Shown in pieces: positions 44,226 through 53,624 of a DNA stretch of 64,000 nt. Below the pieces are notes generated by a model. That model saw nothing but the letters and a program-made list of their open reading frames with translations. It made no database searches and had not been told where the DNA came from. The position numbers and the translations under genes are program-made. Source of the stretch: Mucilaginibacter pankratovii (lineage in GTDB: Bacteria; Bacteroidota; Bacteroidia; Sphingobacteriales; Sphingobacteriaceae); assembly GCF_014773265.1 (NCBI RefSeq), contig NZ_JACWMY010000009.1:124001-188000 (forward strand), written 5' to 3'. The number at the start of each line of letters is the position of its first letter. Positions within the stretch are counted from its first letter, which is position 1.

Positions 44226-44741
44226 TTAATCGCGGCGCTTATATATGGGTACTGTTGAACAAGGTTCGCCAAACATCAGGCTCTTTGCAACAGGTGTAAG
44301 TTTTTTTGTGAGTTCTACATAAGCCGATACCGGCACCGGCGTATCGCCGCAGCCCTTTATTACCAGGCGCTGGTCGCGGTATTGTTCCACATCCATTGTG
44401 GCTATCTGCTTTACAAACAAAACGGTCTCTAAAACTTCGGCATCGCCAAAAACAACTTCCCTGGCATAAGGAGCAAGGCGGTTAGCCAGCAGCATATAAG
44501 CCCAGGCCGGCACAATGGCATCTGCGCTGCAGGTTACGGCAACCAGTTTATCCTGGTACTGCGCCCAATCGTGCCCTTTTACAAACTCGCGGAAATCCTT
44601 TTCGCGCAGCATCAAGCCGTGAAATAAATTATCCTTTATATCATAAACAACGCGTTCTCCGGCTGGGTAAAACTGGGCGGGGTCCAGCGTAACCAGCCCG
44701 CTTTGCGCAACTTTATTGATTATATTTTCCTGTATTTCCAT
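44226..44741 (-). CDS. DUF2480 protein
   Basis: A 171-aa cytoplasmic protein: IINKVAQSGLVTLDPAQFYPAG, LFHGLMLREKDFREFVKGHDW, VAVTCSADAIVPAWAYMLL, IKGCGDTPVPVSAYVELTKKL and GEPCSTVPIYKR. These match the Bacteroidota-specific DUF2480. Its repeated (A/P)VPxxAY/AYV motif suggests an internal duplication. Function unknown. Confidence 0.85.
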   Translation of the reverse strand: MEIQENIINKVAQSGLVTLDPAQFYPAGERVVYDIKDNLFHGLMLREKDFREFVKGHDWAQYQDKLVAVTCSADAIVPAWAYMLLANRLAPYAREVVFGDAEVLETVLFVKQIATMDVEQYRDQRLVIKGCGDTPVPVSAYVELTKKLTPVAKSLMFGEPCSTVPIYKRRD

Positions 44742-44770
44742 TTTAGGGCCAAATCTTTATAAAACAAAAA

Positions 44771-44800
44771 ACCGGCAACAGTTATAACGCTGTTACCGGT
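44771..44800 (-). terminator. Terminator of the ppiD-like gene
   Basis: ACCGGCAACAG (44771-44781) pairs with CTGTTACCGGT (44790-44800) with one mismatch. On the minus strand it is followed by TTTTTTGTTTT (44770 down). It lies 24 bases past the stop at 44824. Confidence 0.75.
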
Positions 44801-44823
44801 TGCAAAATTACTTTAAATTTAGC

Positions 44824-46932
44824 TTATAAGAACTTAGCACGGTTATCTTTTACATTCGCCTTATCTTTCAGGGCTTCAAGCACCTGTCCGTCGGCACGCT
44901 GTGCAAGCACCTGGCCTAATGTTTGTTTCTCTCTTATCGCATTTGTTAATGCAGCCGGGTTAATAAAGCTATCAAGCGTATAAACATAAACACCTTGCGT
45001 ACCTGCAACTGGTTTTGATAATTTGCTTGGCTGTGCACCAAAAATACCACCAATAACTTTATACTCCGGGCCCGAACCTGGTATTACTGGATTGGCCAAT
45101 ACAATGTTTTGTACCGGTACCACTTTGCTACCCGCTTTTTGAGCTACCTGATCGATAGATGACGCGCCATTTAAAGCCGACTGCAGTTTTTCAGATAGTT
45201 GTTTGCCTTTTACAATTACTCTAACGGCAGGCTCTATCTGTTTTTTTACAGCATCAAGGCTTAAGTAACCTATAGGCTTAATTTGTGTAAGGCTGCCTAT
45301 TACATATTGGTCGCCGATAGGATATACCTCTTCAGAGAAATCACCATTCTCTGCTTTAAACGCCCATTTGATCAGTGCGCGGGCATTTTCGAGGCCCGGC
45401 AATGTTGCTGCTGTGCCGTTTACATCATCTGCTTTTTTAACAGCAAGACCTGCTTTTTTGGCCTGGGCCTCAAAATTATCTTTTGTTAACGAGCTCAGGA
45501 ACGCCTGTGCTTTGTTGTAAACGTCGTTTTGTGTTTTCTGGCTTGCTTCTAACGGTTTATCAACCAAAGCAACCTTAACTACTTTAGATGAACCTACCAG
45601 GTTTTGTATCTCAACTAAGTGAACACCAAATTGTGTAGTGAAAATTTTAATATCGCCTTTTTTAGCATCAAAAACTACATCGTCAAAAGCAGGGATCATC
45701 AAGCCACGGCCAAATGTACCCAGGTCGCCACCTTTTTGGTTAGCGTTTTTGTCTATAGAGAAGCTGTTGGCCAAATCGGCAAATGATTTACCGCCAATAA
45801 GCAATTTTTTAATTGAATCTGCTTTAGCAAGCGCTTTATCGACACCGCCTTCGATAGCCGGATTTAATAAGATATGGCGCGCTTTAACAGAATCCGGACT
45901 AACTTTAGCCGTGATCAGTTTTGCTATTTTGTAGCTGCTGCCAGATAAGTATGGGCCGTAAACAAAACCCGGTGCTGCGTTAAACATTACCGAATCTAAC
46001 TTCGGCTCTAACTGGCCTTTTTTTAGATAGGTAATAGGTGCTTTTGTTTCTGAGTTGATCTGCACGAACAAAGAATCATTTGTAGATGCTTTAAAATCTG
46101 CAGCAAGCTTGTCAACCTGGTTTTTTATAGCCAGGCTATCTTCTTTAGAAGGCGCGGCATTAAAGCTTACGTAATCAAAGCTGCGCAGTTCCTGTTTGTT
46201 TTTAAACTCCGATTTATGCCCGTTGTAGTAGGCGCTGTAATCATCATCAGTTAAGGTAATTTTGCTATCTGGTATCGAAGCATAATCAAGCACGGTGTAT
46301 TTAAAGTTAGCAAGCTTATTTTTTGCCAGGTAATCGTCCTGCGCGTCAAGCGTGTTTACGTATAAACCTGTGCTAACCAAAGCCATGTATTTTTGCCTTT
46401 TTTTATCCTTAATCAGTTCGGTAAGGAAGGTGCTCCATGATGATAACTGGGCAGTATCAGCCTTAGGGCTTTGCAGGTATTGCAAAAACTGGTTAAGTTT
46501 CGCTCTATCGAACTGGCCGGTTTGCGGATCGGTAAACTGGCGTGCAATCTGCGGATCGGGGTTAGCGCCGCTCACCATGTTTTGCGTTTCGGCATCGCCA
46601 ACGGTGATACCTAACTTTTCAATTTCTTTACCAAGCAGCCTGTCGGTCAAAAACTGGTTCCAGGTAGTTTCCTGTAAATAGTTGGTGATCTGTGGCGAAA
46701 TGCTTTGGCCGGATTGTTGTTTAAACTGAGCGGTGGAAAGATCTAACCTGTCGTTAAATTCTTTATAGCTAACGACAGAGCCATTAATTTCTCCAATTTC
46801 GCTGGCATTATCCTTAAAAATAGAACTGCCCGACTTAATAACTTCACCCGCAACAAATGCAAGAAGTGCCAATCCAATAACAATTGCGAGAATTTTTCCC
46901 ATTCGCTCCCGCAAATAACTCATGATACCCAT
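44824..46932 (-). CDS. PpiD-like membrane-anchored peptidyl-prolyl isomerase
   Basis: A 702-aa protein from ATG 46932 (MGIMSYLRERMGKILAIVIG), preferred over the longer frame because it begins directly with the anchor. One N-terminal helix (about 13-32), a SurA_N-type region (GEINGSVVSYKEFNDRLDL), a parvulin domain (VKARHILLNPAIEG...GGKSFADLANSFSIDKNANQKGGDLGTFGRGLMIPAFDDVVFDAKKGD..FGVHLVEIQ), then a long C-terminal region of PpiD type. It assists folding of envelope proteins. Situated after lptC in the same direction. Confidence 0.92.
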   Translation of the reverse strand: MGIMSYLRERMGKILAIVIGLALLAFVAGEVIKSGSSIFKDNASEIGEINGSVVSYKEFNDRLDLSTAQFKQQSGQSISPQITNYLQETTWNQFLTDRLLGKEIEKLGITVGDAETQNMVSGANPDPQIARQFTDPQTGQFDRAKLNQFLQYLQSPKADTAQLSSWSTFLTELIKDKKRQKYMALVSTGLYVNTLDAQDDYLAKNKLANFKYTVLDYASIPDSKITLTDDDYSAYYNGHKSEFKNKQELRSFDYVSFNAAPSKEDSLAIKNQVDKLAADFKASTNDSLFVQINSETKAPITYLKKGQLEPKLDSVMFNAAPGFVYGPYLSGSSYKIAKLITAKVSPDSVKARHILLNPAIEGGVDKALAKADSIKKLLIGGKSFADLANSFSIDKNANQKGGDLGTFGRGLMIPAFDDVVFDAKKGDIKIFTTQFGVHLVEIQNLVGSSKVVKVALVDKPLEASQKTQNDVYNKAQAFLSSLTKDNFEAQAKKAGLAVKKADDVNGTAATLPGLENARALIKWAFKAENGDFSEEVYPIGDQYVIGSLTQIKPIGYLSLDAVKKQIEPAVRVIVKGKQLSEKLQSALNGASSIDQVAQKAGSKVVPVQNIVLANPVIPGSGPEYKVIGGIFGAQPSKLSKPVAGTQGVYVYTLDSFINPAALTNAIREKQTLGQVLAQRADGQVLEALKDKANVKDNRAKFL

Positions 46933-47030
46933 ATAACTCTTATATATTTTATATTTCTCAAAAAGAGGCGCAAGATACAACTTTTACTAAAATTCTATAA
47001 CACAAATTTTTGCGTAATGAATTTGAGTGT

Positions 47031-47624
47031 CTATTGCGAAAAACTGTCGCCATTAACGTGAATAATTGCTGTGGAATTTTGAAAGATGGGGTGCTGTAGT
47101 TTGTCGTCGCTGGTAAAGCTTGTGCCCCTCATCACATCGCCGCCAACTTTTGTCATCTCTACCGGCTTGTTGGAGTAGTAGATCTTTTTCTTCTGATCCC
47201 ATATCAACTCGTCGGATTTGTATACGGTACCTTCTGAATTTGTAGCTACAACATTTTTATGAAATTCGATAAACTTGTTATCATCATGCATCGAGGCCGA
47301 GTCGGCAACAATGTTACCCTCCTCTTTAGCGTCCTTATCCAAAAAAATAATCTTTACGCCCTTGGGTAATATGCCGTAAGGTTTCTCTACTTTGTATTCG
47401 ATATAAAGGGGAGAGGTTAAGCGGAATTTAACCAGCGCCGAATCGCTGAAGATCACATCCAGATCGGTAGTGCGCTGTATAGGCTTGGTAGCGTCGGCAG
47501 CGGCAATCTCCTTAATTTTATTGATATCGTTTTCGCAGGCGCTAAAAAGCATCACTACGCAAAGCGCAGATAGCCAAATCTTTCCCGATAGCAACCTGGT
47601 AAGCATAAAAGGCTTATTAATCAT
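47031..47624 (-). CDS. lptC: LPS export periplasmic protein LptC
   Basis: A 197-aa Bacteroidota-type LptC. The N-terminus carries a lipobox-like LFSAC (Cys near 30), so it may be a lipoprotein instead of the bitopic E. coli form. The mature beta-jellyroll contains TTDLDVIFSDSALVKFRLTSPLYIEY, GIKIIFLDKDAKEEGNIVADSA and LIWDQKKKIYYSNKPVEM. Start 47624 overlaps the upstream barrel gene by eight bases; ATG 47606 is an alternative that abolishes the overlap. Confidence 0.88.
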   Translation of the reverse strand: MINKPFMLTRLLSGKIWLSALCVVMLFSACENDINKIKEIAAADATKPIQRTTDLDVIFSDSALVKFRLTSPLYIEYKVEKPYGILPKGVKIIFLDKDAKEEGNIVADSASMHDDNKFIEFHKNVVATNSEGTVYKSDELIWDQKKKIYYSNKPVEMTKVGGDVMRGTSFTSDDKLQHPIFQNSTAIIHVNGDSFSQ

Positions 47625-48930
47625 ATTTATACTTCACAAACCAAAGGTCGTTCAGCGTGAAGGAGAGGCGTAGGTTAATGTAGTTCTCTTTTACCAGTCC
47701 GTTTGTTAAGGTGCCGCGTTTGCCGTATTCGGCAGCAAGGTTAATTTTATAAAACGCGGTATTGTTACGTGGTAAAGGCAGGCCCAACCCAAAGGTGGCC
47801 GCGTATCTTTTAATATTGGTATTGTTTACGTACAGGTAAGTTTGATCGTATATCACCCCAAAGCGGTAATCCACACGTGCAAAATAGTTGGATAGCGAGT
47901 TCATGTTAGGGGTTATTTGCCCGCCAACATTAAATGTTTTGCTATTTTGCAAGCCTTTGTTTACGCCTGCAACGCTTAGGTCGCTCCAGTTACCAATGCT
48001 GTAATCCGCACCAATTAAATATTTGCCATCGTACTGGTAGCTTACACCAAAGTGGTGTATCTGCGGCAGGTTTATTTTTGCTTTGGCGTCCTTACGGTTT
48101 ACAAGGCTGTCTGTAGCAACACCTTCATCACCGTTTTCGGTAAAGTAGCTACTTACAACGTAGCTGTTTTGCGTTGTAAGTTTTGAGCTTGTAGAAGCAG
48201 AATAACCCAATACAAGGTGTTTCCGGGCAGAGAAATCGATACTGTACTGCACGCCATAATCGTAATTAAGGCCGTGGATGCTGTTGCTCTCTTCCACCCT
48301 GGAGTTTAAGGTGCCAAACAGGTTAGGTACCTCGGTAGATTGGGTTTCTTTTAAGTTACCAAATATGTACGATGCGTTTGCACCTACCGAAAGACCACCT
48401 ACGCGTATACCGTAGCCTATGTATGCTTTTGTTAAGCCACCATCGCCACTGTATAAGTAGTTTACGGCGTTGGTATCGGCAGGCATACCGGTGCCAAAAT
48501 TGGCTTGCGACTGGCGATAGTTATAACCCAGTTCGGTATATGGCAATAAACCAAAGCTCAATGCCGACCTTTTAGACAACGGGATACCGAAAGCCACGTG
48601 GCTAAGCCTGAAGCTTGCGTTGGTTTGGTTACTTGCACCGCTTTTGCTAAGGGTATTGATATTGCTGGAGATACCAGCATCTATAACCGTGTAGTTAATA
48701 GAGGAATAAGCGGCCGGATTTAAAAAGTTGATGTAGTTGTAACTGTTTATTTTGTTGATAGCGGCACCAATACCACCCATTGCCGCTTGCTGAGGCAAAA
48801 CGGTAGGGCTTAGATCGCCAAGGCCATATCGCGAATATGGAGAGCTTGTAGTAGCAGTAGATTGTGCATGTGCGCCAAAGGCTGTTGCAGTAAGAGAAAG
48901 TATTATTAAGAACCTTATATATCTAATCAT
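47617..48930 (-). CDS. Outer-membrane beta-barrel protein (FadL/TodX-like)
   Basis: A 437-aa protein with signal peptide (FLIILSLTATAFGAHAQ). After it comes SPYSRYGLGDLSPTVLPQQAAMGGIGAAI and NFLNPAAYSSI, a lead-in I associate with Bacteroidota porin-like barrels related to FadL. Strand-rich to the C-terminus (LRLSFTLNDLWFVKYKYD). Its substrate is unknown. Overlaps coaX by 8 bases upstream and lptC by 8 bases downstream, a tight coupling that suggests an envelope role. Confidence 0.8.
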   Translation of the reverse strand: MIRYIRFLIILSLTATAFGAHAQSTATTSSPYSRYGLGDLSPTVLPQQAAMGGIGAAINKINSYNYINFLNPAAYSSINYTVIDAGISSNINTLSKSGASNQTNASFRLSHVAFGIPLSKRSALSFGLLPYTELGYNYRQSQANFGTGMPADTNAVNYLYSGDGGLTKAYIGYGIRVGGLSVGANASYIFGNLKETQSTEVPNLFGTLNSRVEESNSIHGLNYDYGVQYSIDFSARKHLVLGYSASTSSKLTTQNSYVVSSYFTENGDEGVATDSLVNRKDAKAKINLPQIHHFGVSYQYDGKYLIGADYSIGNWSDLSVAGVNKGLQNSKTFNVGGQITPNMNSLSNYFARVDYRFGVIYDQTYLYVNNTNIKRYAATFGLGLPLPRNNTAFYKINLAAEYGKRGTLTNGLVKENYINLRLSFTLNDLWFVKYKYD

Positions 48931-49666
48931 TATGCTTTTGTATAGCTGCGTTTAATCCTTTTAGAACCAGGTAAGGCTCATTTTTTATATAGGGGGCAAA
49001 GATGCTATTTTTTAACAGCGTATCAAAAAAAATACTATCGCCCCCGTGTAGTATGATATTGTACGCTTTTTGTGTTTTAATATACTCTTCTATAAAGCCC
49101 GTAAGCTCGTATTTTATGCCGTTTTGCACCCCCGATGTGATGGCCGAAGCGGTATCATCGCCATATGCGTTACTGAAACTCTCATCGGCCTCTATCAACG
49201 GCAGCGCGCCGGTATAATAATTTAAGGCTTTATAACGCATTTTTAAACCCGGTGATATACTGCCGCCAAAATAATTTGCCCCGGCATCAACATAATCGTA
49301 AGTGATGGTGGTGCCCCCGCCTATGATGATGTTGCTGGTATGCGGATATAAATGGTTTGCGCCAATTACCGCTGCCAGCCTATCGGGGCCGAGCGTTTTT
49401 GGTGTTTTATAATGGTTATTTATGCCGCTGGCAATACTGCTGTTAAAATGTACTACCGTAAATTTATCTTCGAGCATTAGTTGCCAGGGCTCTTTTTCTT
49501 TTTTTACAGATGATAATATCGCCTTGTTTATCTGATGCTTATCCAGCAGGCTGTTTATCTCATCATTACCGGGTTGCTGGTATTGCTGCACCTGTAGCAA
49601 GTCGTTATCTTTAAAAACAGCGATCTTGGTGAGGGTGTTGCCAATATCAATAACCAGGCTGGTCAT
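48923..49666 (-). CDS. coaX: Type III pantothenate kinase
   Basis: A 247-aa ASKHA-fold kinase for the first step of coenzyme A synthesis. Signatures: LVIDIGNTLTKIAVF (phosphate 1), TLGPDRLAAVIGANHLYP, IIIGGGTTITYDYVD (phosphate 2) and GGSISPGLKMRYKAL. Overlaps purQ by one base and the barrel gene by eight. Confidence 0.95.
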   Translation of the reverse strand: MTSLVIDIGNTLTKIAVFKDNDLLQVQQYQQPGNDEINSLLDKHQINKAILSSVKKEKEPWQLMLEDKFTVVHFNSSIASGINNHYKTPKTLGPDRLAAVIGANHLYPHTSNIIIGGGTTITYDYVDAGANYFGGSISPGLKMRYKALNYYTGALPLIEADESFSNAYGDDTASAITSGVQNGIKYELTGFIEEYIKTQKAYNIILHGGDSIFFDTLLKNSIFAPYIKNEPYLVLKGLNAAIQKHND

Positions 49667-50358
49667 TAGGCTTTTGCCAGCGCTAATATCGATTCGAATA
49701 TCAACACTCCGTCCTCGTTACCTACCAACGCTTCCGAAGCGCGCTCGGGGTGGGGCATAAAGCCAAACACGTTACGTTCTGCATTGCAAACACCTGCTAT
49801 GTTCTCAATAGAGCCGTTAGGGTTGCTTTCGTCGGTAATGTTACCGGCCTCATCGCAATAGCGGAAAAGCACCTGGTCGTTATCATTTATTGCCTTCAAA
49901 ACATCAGCATCGGCAAAATAATTGCCCTCGCCATGTGCGATAGGAATCTTTAAAGCACGCTCAGGATCCAGCTGGCGGGTAACCAGCGAATTTGCGGTTT
50001 GCGGTTTCAAGTAGATGTTGCGGCAAATAAATTTGCGGTTTTTGTTGTGCAACAATGCACCGGGGAGTAAGCCTGCTTCGGCCAGGATCTGGAAGCCGTT
50101 GCAGATGCCCAATACTTTACCGCCTTTAGCGGCAAACTGTATAACTTCCTGCATAATAGGCGAGAAGCGGGCGATAGCGCCAGAGCGAAGGTAATCGCCA
50201 AAAGAGAAACCGCCGGGCAAAACAATGAACTCTGCACCTTGCAGGTCGTGGTCTTTGTGCCACAACCTAACCACCTGCTGGCCCATTACATTTTGCAAAA
50301 CGTGGATGATATCTTCATCGCAATTGGAGCCGGGAAATATTACTACGCCAAATTTCAT
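49666..50358 (-). CDS. purQ: Phosphoribosylformylglycinamidine synthase subunit PurQ
   Basis: A 230-aa class I glutamine amidotransferase subunit of FGAM synthase. The nucleophile Cys is in LGICNGFQILAEAGLLPGAL; the His-Glu pair is in FGFMPHPERA. The N-terminus KFGVVIFPGSNCDEDI is characteristic. The partners purL and purS are not in the window. It sits 45 bases after the DUF6427 gene. Confidence 0.95.
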   Translation of the reverse strand: MKFGVVIFPGSNCDEDIIHVLQNVMGQQVVRLWHKDHDLQGAEFIVLPGGFSFGDYLRSGAIARFSPIMQEVIQFAAKGGKVLGICNGFQILAEAGLLPGALLHNKNRKFICRNIYLKPQTANSLVTRQLDPERALKIPIAHGEGNYFADADVLKAINDNDQVLFRYCDEAGNITDESNPNGSIENIAGVCNAERNVFGFMPHPERASEALVGNEDGVLIFESILALAKA

Positions 50359-50403
50359 GCTACAAAACTAATGTTTACGCCGAAATTTGAACGAATGTAA
50401 AAG

Positions 50404-51390
50404 TTAAAAAGTGTTAAACTGGGAATATATTATGCTGATAAGCAGCAATAAATACAAACTTTCGTAAAACCATTTGGTGGTGGCGTTTACAAAATAATAG
50501 CTAAAAAACACCGCCGCGGGCACTGCGCACAATATAAAGTGGTTAAGATTAAACGCCGTGCGTACATAAAACGATAGCCCGGTTATTAAAAACATGATAA
50601 ATAATAACTGGAACGATTTGCGCACCTGCACGTAGCTTTTATAAAAGTTTTGCTGCAGTTTAACAAAATAAAGCACAATGATAATGATCACAGGAACGAG
50701 CACCAGGTAATCCAGGTATTCGATATGGATACTGTTGGGGAATTTTGAGCCCAGCGGCGCCCAGATATCGTAAAACCGGCCAAGCCTGCCATTGAGGTAG
50801 TAAAACACTGCTAAGAAAAAGAAAACGGTTACATAACCCAGTATCCCAGAAACCCACTCGCGCCAGTTAAAGGGTTTAAATATTACGAGGGCTATCCAAA
50901 TGGCTAAAAACAGGAATATAAAAGGGAAATAAATAAGCGAGCCAACGGCCACGATCATCCCCAGATCGTACGCGATGGATTTGGCGTCGTCGCTTTTATA
51001 AAAGCTGAGGAGTTTGAAGAGCATCCATATTAACAGAAAATTGCAGATAAGGGGGGCGCTCAGTACCATAAACGGTGTAAACAAAGCCGTTAGCGTAACA
51101 TACATCAAGGCGGGCAGAAAAGTGGGCCTGCTGAGCAGGTTGTAATGGTTAACCAGGTAATTTACCAATACAGCCTGGCTTAGCACCAGCACACCTGCCA
51201 AAAACATGTTTAACCCGGGAGAAAATACATACTCGTATGCTACCGGTACCAGCAGGCGGGCAAAGGGTTCAACAAAAATAAATTCCAGTTTATCGGGTAC
51301 CTGTATAATGTAACCAATACGCAGCACGAACAGCAGGATGGCAAGCCATATTACATTGAGCGGATTGTACACCTTAAAAATATTGACCAT
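50404..51390 (-). CDS. DUF6427 integral membrane protein
   Basis: A 328-aa polytopic protein with about nine to ten membrane helices and no soluble domain. The start MVNIFKVYNPLNVIWLAILL is typical of the Bacteroidota DUF6427 family, as I recall it. Function unknown. A -7 box lies 19 bases upstream, making it the first gene of the DUF6427-purQ-coaX-barrel-lptC run. Confidence 0.8.
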   Translation of the reverse strand: MVNIFKVYNPLNVIWLAILLFVLRIGYIIQVPDKLEFIFVEPFARLLVPVAYEYVFSPGLNMFLAGVLVLSQAVLVNYLVNHYNLLSRPTFLPALMYVTLTALFTPFMVLSAPLICNFLLIWMLFKLLSFYKSDDAKSIAYDLGMIVAVGSLIYFPFIFLFLAIWIALVIFKPFNWREWVSGILGYVTVFFFLAVFYYLNGRLGRFYDIWAPLGSKFPNSIHIEYLDYLVLVPVIIIIVLYFVKLQQNFYKSYVQVRKSFQLLFIMFLITGLSFYVRTAFNLNHFILCAVPAAVFFSYYFVNATTKWFYESLYLLLLISIIYSQFNTF

Positions 51391-51409
51391 AGCGGCTTGC
51401 TTGTTGCGG

Positions 51410-51417
51410 CAAAATTA
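51410..51417 (-). promoter_or_regulatory. -7 box of the DUF6427-purQ-coaX operon
   Basis: On the minus strand this reads TAATTTTG (TAnnTTTG), ending 19 bases before the ATG at 51390. Confidence 0.5.
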
Positions 51418-51432
51418 GCAGAAAAGGGGTAT

Positions 51433-51522
51433 GATTTCGAATGTCGAATGTTCAATTTCGAAATTAAGCTCCTGAAGCCAGCAACAGAAAAATCCGACAT
51501 TTGAAATCCGACATTCGAAATC
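51433..51522. repeat. TTCGAAAT inverted repeat
   Basis: GATTTCGAATGTCG (51433-51446) and CGACATTCGAAATC (51509-51522) are perfect inverted copies. Internal degenerate copies (TTTCGAAAT, CCGACATTTGAAATC) lie between them. It fills the spacer between the glycosyltransferase stop and the DUF6427 promoter. Confidence 0.75.
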
Positions 51523-51526
51523 CTCT

Positions 51527-52510
51527 CTACTTCGCGTATTTCTTCACCATATCATCCACAATCTGCGCGGTTTCATCGGGGAAGTTTACGTTGATGCGGG
51601 TTGGGTCGGCGAGCCAGTTGTTGATGTGGGTTGGGAAGCTTTCGTTTATGGTGCTTACCACTTTTACGCCCAGTTTGGATGCCGAGAGGGCGTTGCATTG
51701 CTGCTCGTACTGTCCCTTCATGGGTATCATCATCACTTTTTTACCCATAAACAGGGCCTCGGCAGGGCCCTCGAAACCGCCGCCGGTAAGCAGGCCGGCG
51801 CTGCTGGCCAGGCTGTTGTTAAAGCCATCATTGTTTACCGGGAACACGTGTACATTGCCCTCGCGGTAAGGCGTTTTGGTGCGTTTGGAGAATACGTGCC
51901 ACTCGGCATCGGTGCCGCCAAGATTTTTTAGCAGGGTTTTATCGCTGTAGGCGGGGAGGTAAACGCTGTAGTGGCCCAGGTTGGAGGTTTCCATACGGCG
52001 GATATCGCCGCGGATAACGGGGGTATGGATAAAATCATCGTACCGCTCAAAGTGGAAGCCGATATGGTACGTAGTGGGCGAATAATATTTAAAAAGCCAT
52101 TCGGCCCAGTCCCACTTTTTGGGGCGGGGCGTTTTTGGCGATACGAACGAGCATTGGTGACTGAGCGATACCGACGGTATCTTCTGCAACCGGCAAGCCC
52201 AGGCGCTTACGGGCTCAAAATCGTTGATAATGAGATCGTACTGGTTTAAGGGGAGGCTGTGCATGTCCTTCCACAGCTGGCGCAGGTTCATGATCTTGAA
52301 GGTGGCCCAGTTATCTACGCCCCCTTTTTTGCCGAATACAAAGCTAAAACCGTGGAACTTATGGGCAAGCGGCTGGCTCAGGCTCACCTCGGCTTCGGTG
52401 CCGCTTACTACCAGGTCTACCTCGCCGTATTGCTGCAGCAGGGGCACAATTTCGCGGGCGCGGCTGATGTGGCCGTTCCCTGTACCCTGTATACCGAACA
52501 ATATTTTCAT
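51527..52510 (-). CDS. GT-B glycosyltransferase (UDP-glycosyltransferase/MurG-like)
   Basis: A 327-aa protein with GT-B fold hallmarks: KILFGIQGTGNGHISRARE at the N-terminus, LSHQCSF mid-protein and the nucleotide-sugar site AGLLTGGGFEGPAEALFMGKKVMMIPMKGQYEQQCNA. Resembles bacterial homologues of the MJ1255/YjiC group. Acceptor and donor are unknown; glycolipid or surface glycan synthesis is plausible. Confidence 0.85.
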   Translation of the reverse strand: MKILFGIQGTGNGHISRAREIVPLLQQYGEVDLVVSGTEAEVSLSQPLAHKFHGFSFVFGKKGGVDNWATFKIMNLRQLWKDMHSLPLNQYDLIINDFEPVSAWACRLQKIPSVSLSHQCSFVSPKTPRPKKWDWAEWLFKYYSPTTYHIGFHFERYDDFIHTPVIRGDIRRMETSNLGHYSVYLPAYSDKTLLKNLGGTDAEWHVFSKRTKTPYREGNVHVFPVNNDGFNNSLASSAGLLTGGGFEGPAEALFMGKKVMMIPMKGQYEQQCNALSASKLGVKVVSTINESFPTHINNWLADPTRINVNFPDETAQIVDDMVKKYAK

Positions 52511-52615
52511 AGGCGTAGAATTGCGGGCAATTTAGCAAAGAAAAGTTTATACTGTGTTATTAAATAATGAAATGAAAGTAATTGTATATGCGTTTAACTC
52601 TTATTTAATGAACGG

Positions 52616-52665
52616 CTTGTTCGCGTTCGCGATGTAGCGCGAACAGCCCGAACAAGCCCGAACAA
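52616..52665. repeat. 50-bp TTGTTCGGGC repeat, right copy (inverted)
   Basis: The reverse complement of 39901-39950 except for the 7-base centre. It lies just outside the far end of the minus-strand gene block, in a 276-bp spacer that otherwise shows only AT-rich sequence. Confidence 0.85.
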
Positions 52666-52786
52666 ACACCATTTTACCCAGTTTTTAATTGCTTCCACCT
52701 AAAATAACCGGCCAACAGGAGCCTTTTTATTTTGGCAGTAACATTGCTGCCTAATTATCATCTACTATTTAATTAACTTTAATTGC

Positions 52787-53527
52787 ATGGATGCCTACGA
52801 AGAACAAGCTTATGTACTGCTTAGCCAATGGCGGCAAAACATGCAAAAGAAACCCTCTCTTGCCAACCGCATAGCCAAAGGCCTGCAAAACAAGATCAAC
52901 AGCATTATCCCCGAAAAGGCGCATCAGGTAATTACCGTTACTATCGAAAAAATGGTGAAGGCGGTGCTTTTCGGCGCTAAATATACCGCCACCGACCGGC
53001 TCGCTCCCGATGCTTCGCTACTGCTGCGGGAAAGTTATGTTAAAAGGCAGATTGGCATCTACCAGAAAACCGCCGCGGTAGAGGGTGCTGCTATCGGCAC
53101 GGGAGGCATTTTGCTTGGCTTTGCGGAATTCCCTATCCTCATCGGTATAAAAATGAAACTGCTGTTTAACATTGCCGCCCTGTATGGTTTTGATGTGAAG
53201 GATTATAAGGAAAGGCTGTACATCCTCTACATTTTTCAGCTTACTTTTTGTAGCCAGCAACGCCGCAACAAGGTGTATCATTTGTTAGAGAACTGGGAAA
53301 GTTACAGCCGCTTGTTGCCTGCCGGCAGCGAAGAGTTTGATTGGCGCACCTTTCAGCTGGAATACCGCGACTATATCGACCTGGCCAAAATGGCCCAGCT
53401 TATCCCCGTTATCGGCGCCGCGGTTGGCGCTATTGCCAATTACCACCTCATAGCCCAGCTTGGCGAAACGGCCATGAATTGTTACAGGATGCGGGTGTTG
53501 GGGGGCTCGGTAGTGGTGCGGCGATAA
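52787..53527 (+). CDS. EcsC family protein
   Basis: A 246-aa, mostly alpha-helical, amphipathic protein: AYVLLSQWRQNMQKKPSLANRIAKGLQNKINSIIPEKAHQVI, then GAAIGTGGILLGFAEFPILIGIKMKLLFNIAALYGFD and a C-terminal IPVIGAAVGAIANYHLIAQLGETAMNCYRMR. These match EcsC, named from the B. subtilis ecs operon; biochemical role unknown. Hydrophobic central helices suggest membrane association. Convergent with the broken AraC gene. Confidence 0.88.
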   Translation: MDAYEEQAYVLLSQWRQNMQKKPSLANRIAKGLQNKINSIIPEKAHQVITVTIEKMVKAVLFGAKYTATDRLAPDASLLLRESYVKRQIGIYQKTAAVEGAAIGTGGILLGFAEFPILIGIKMKLLFNIAALYGFDVKDYKERLYILYIFQLTFCSQQRRNKVYHLLENWESYSRLLPAGSEEFDWRTFQLEYRDYIDLAKMAQLIPVIGAAVGAIANYHLIAQLGETAMNCYRMRVLGGSVVVRR

Positions 53528-53624
53528 CGCCGACCACGGGCTAAATGCTGATTCAATCGTTCCATGGAAAACATAAGAAAAGTGTTCGGTATTCATTTGC
53601 AGTGTAAAAATCCAGATGTCAAGG

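Noticed and set aside
39901..52665. Insertion-sequence terminal inverted repeats of a composite element
   Set aside because: The block between holds conserved housekeeping genes and no transposase, and no target duplications were seen; kept only as a repeat-pair finding.
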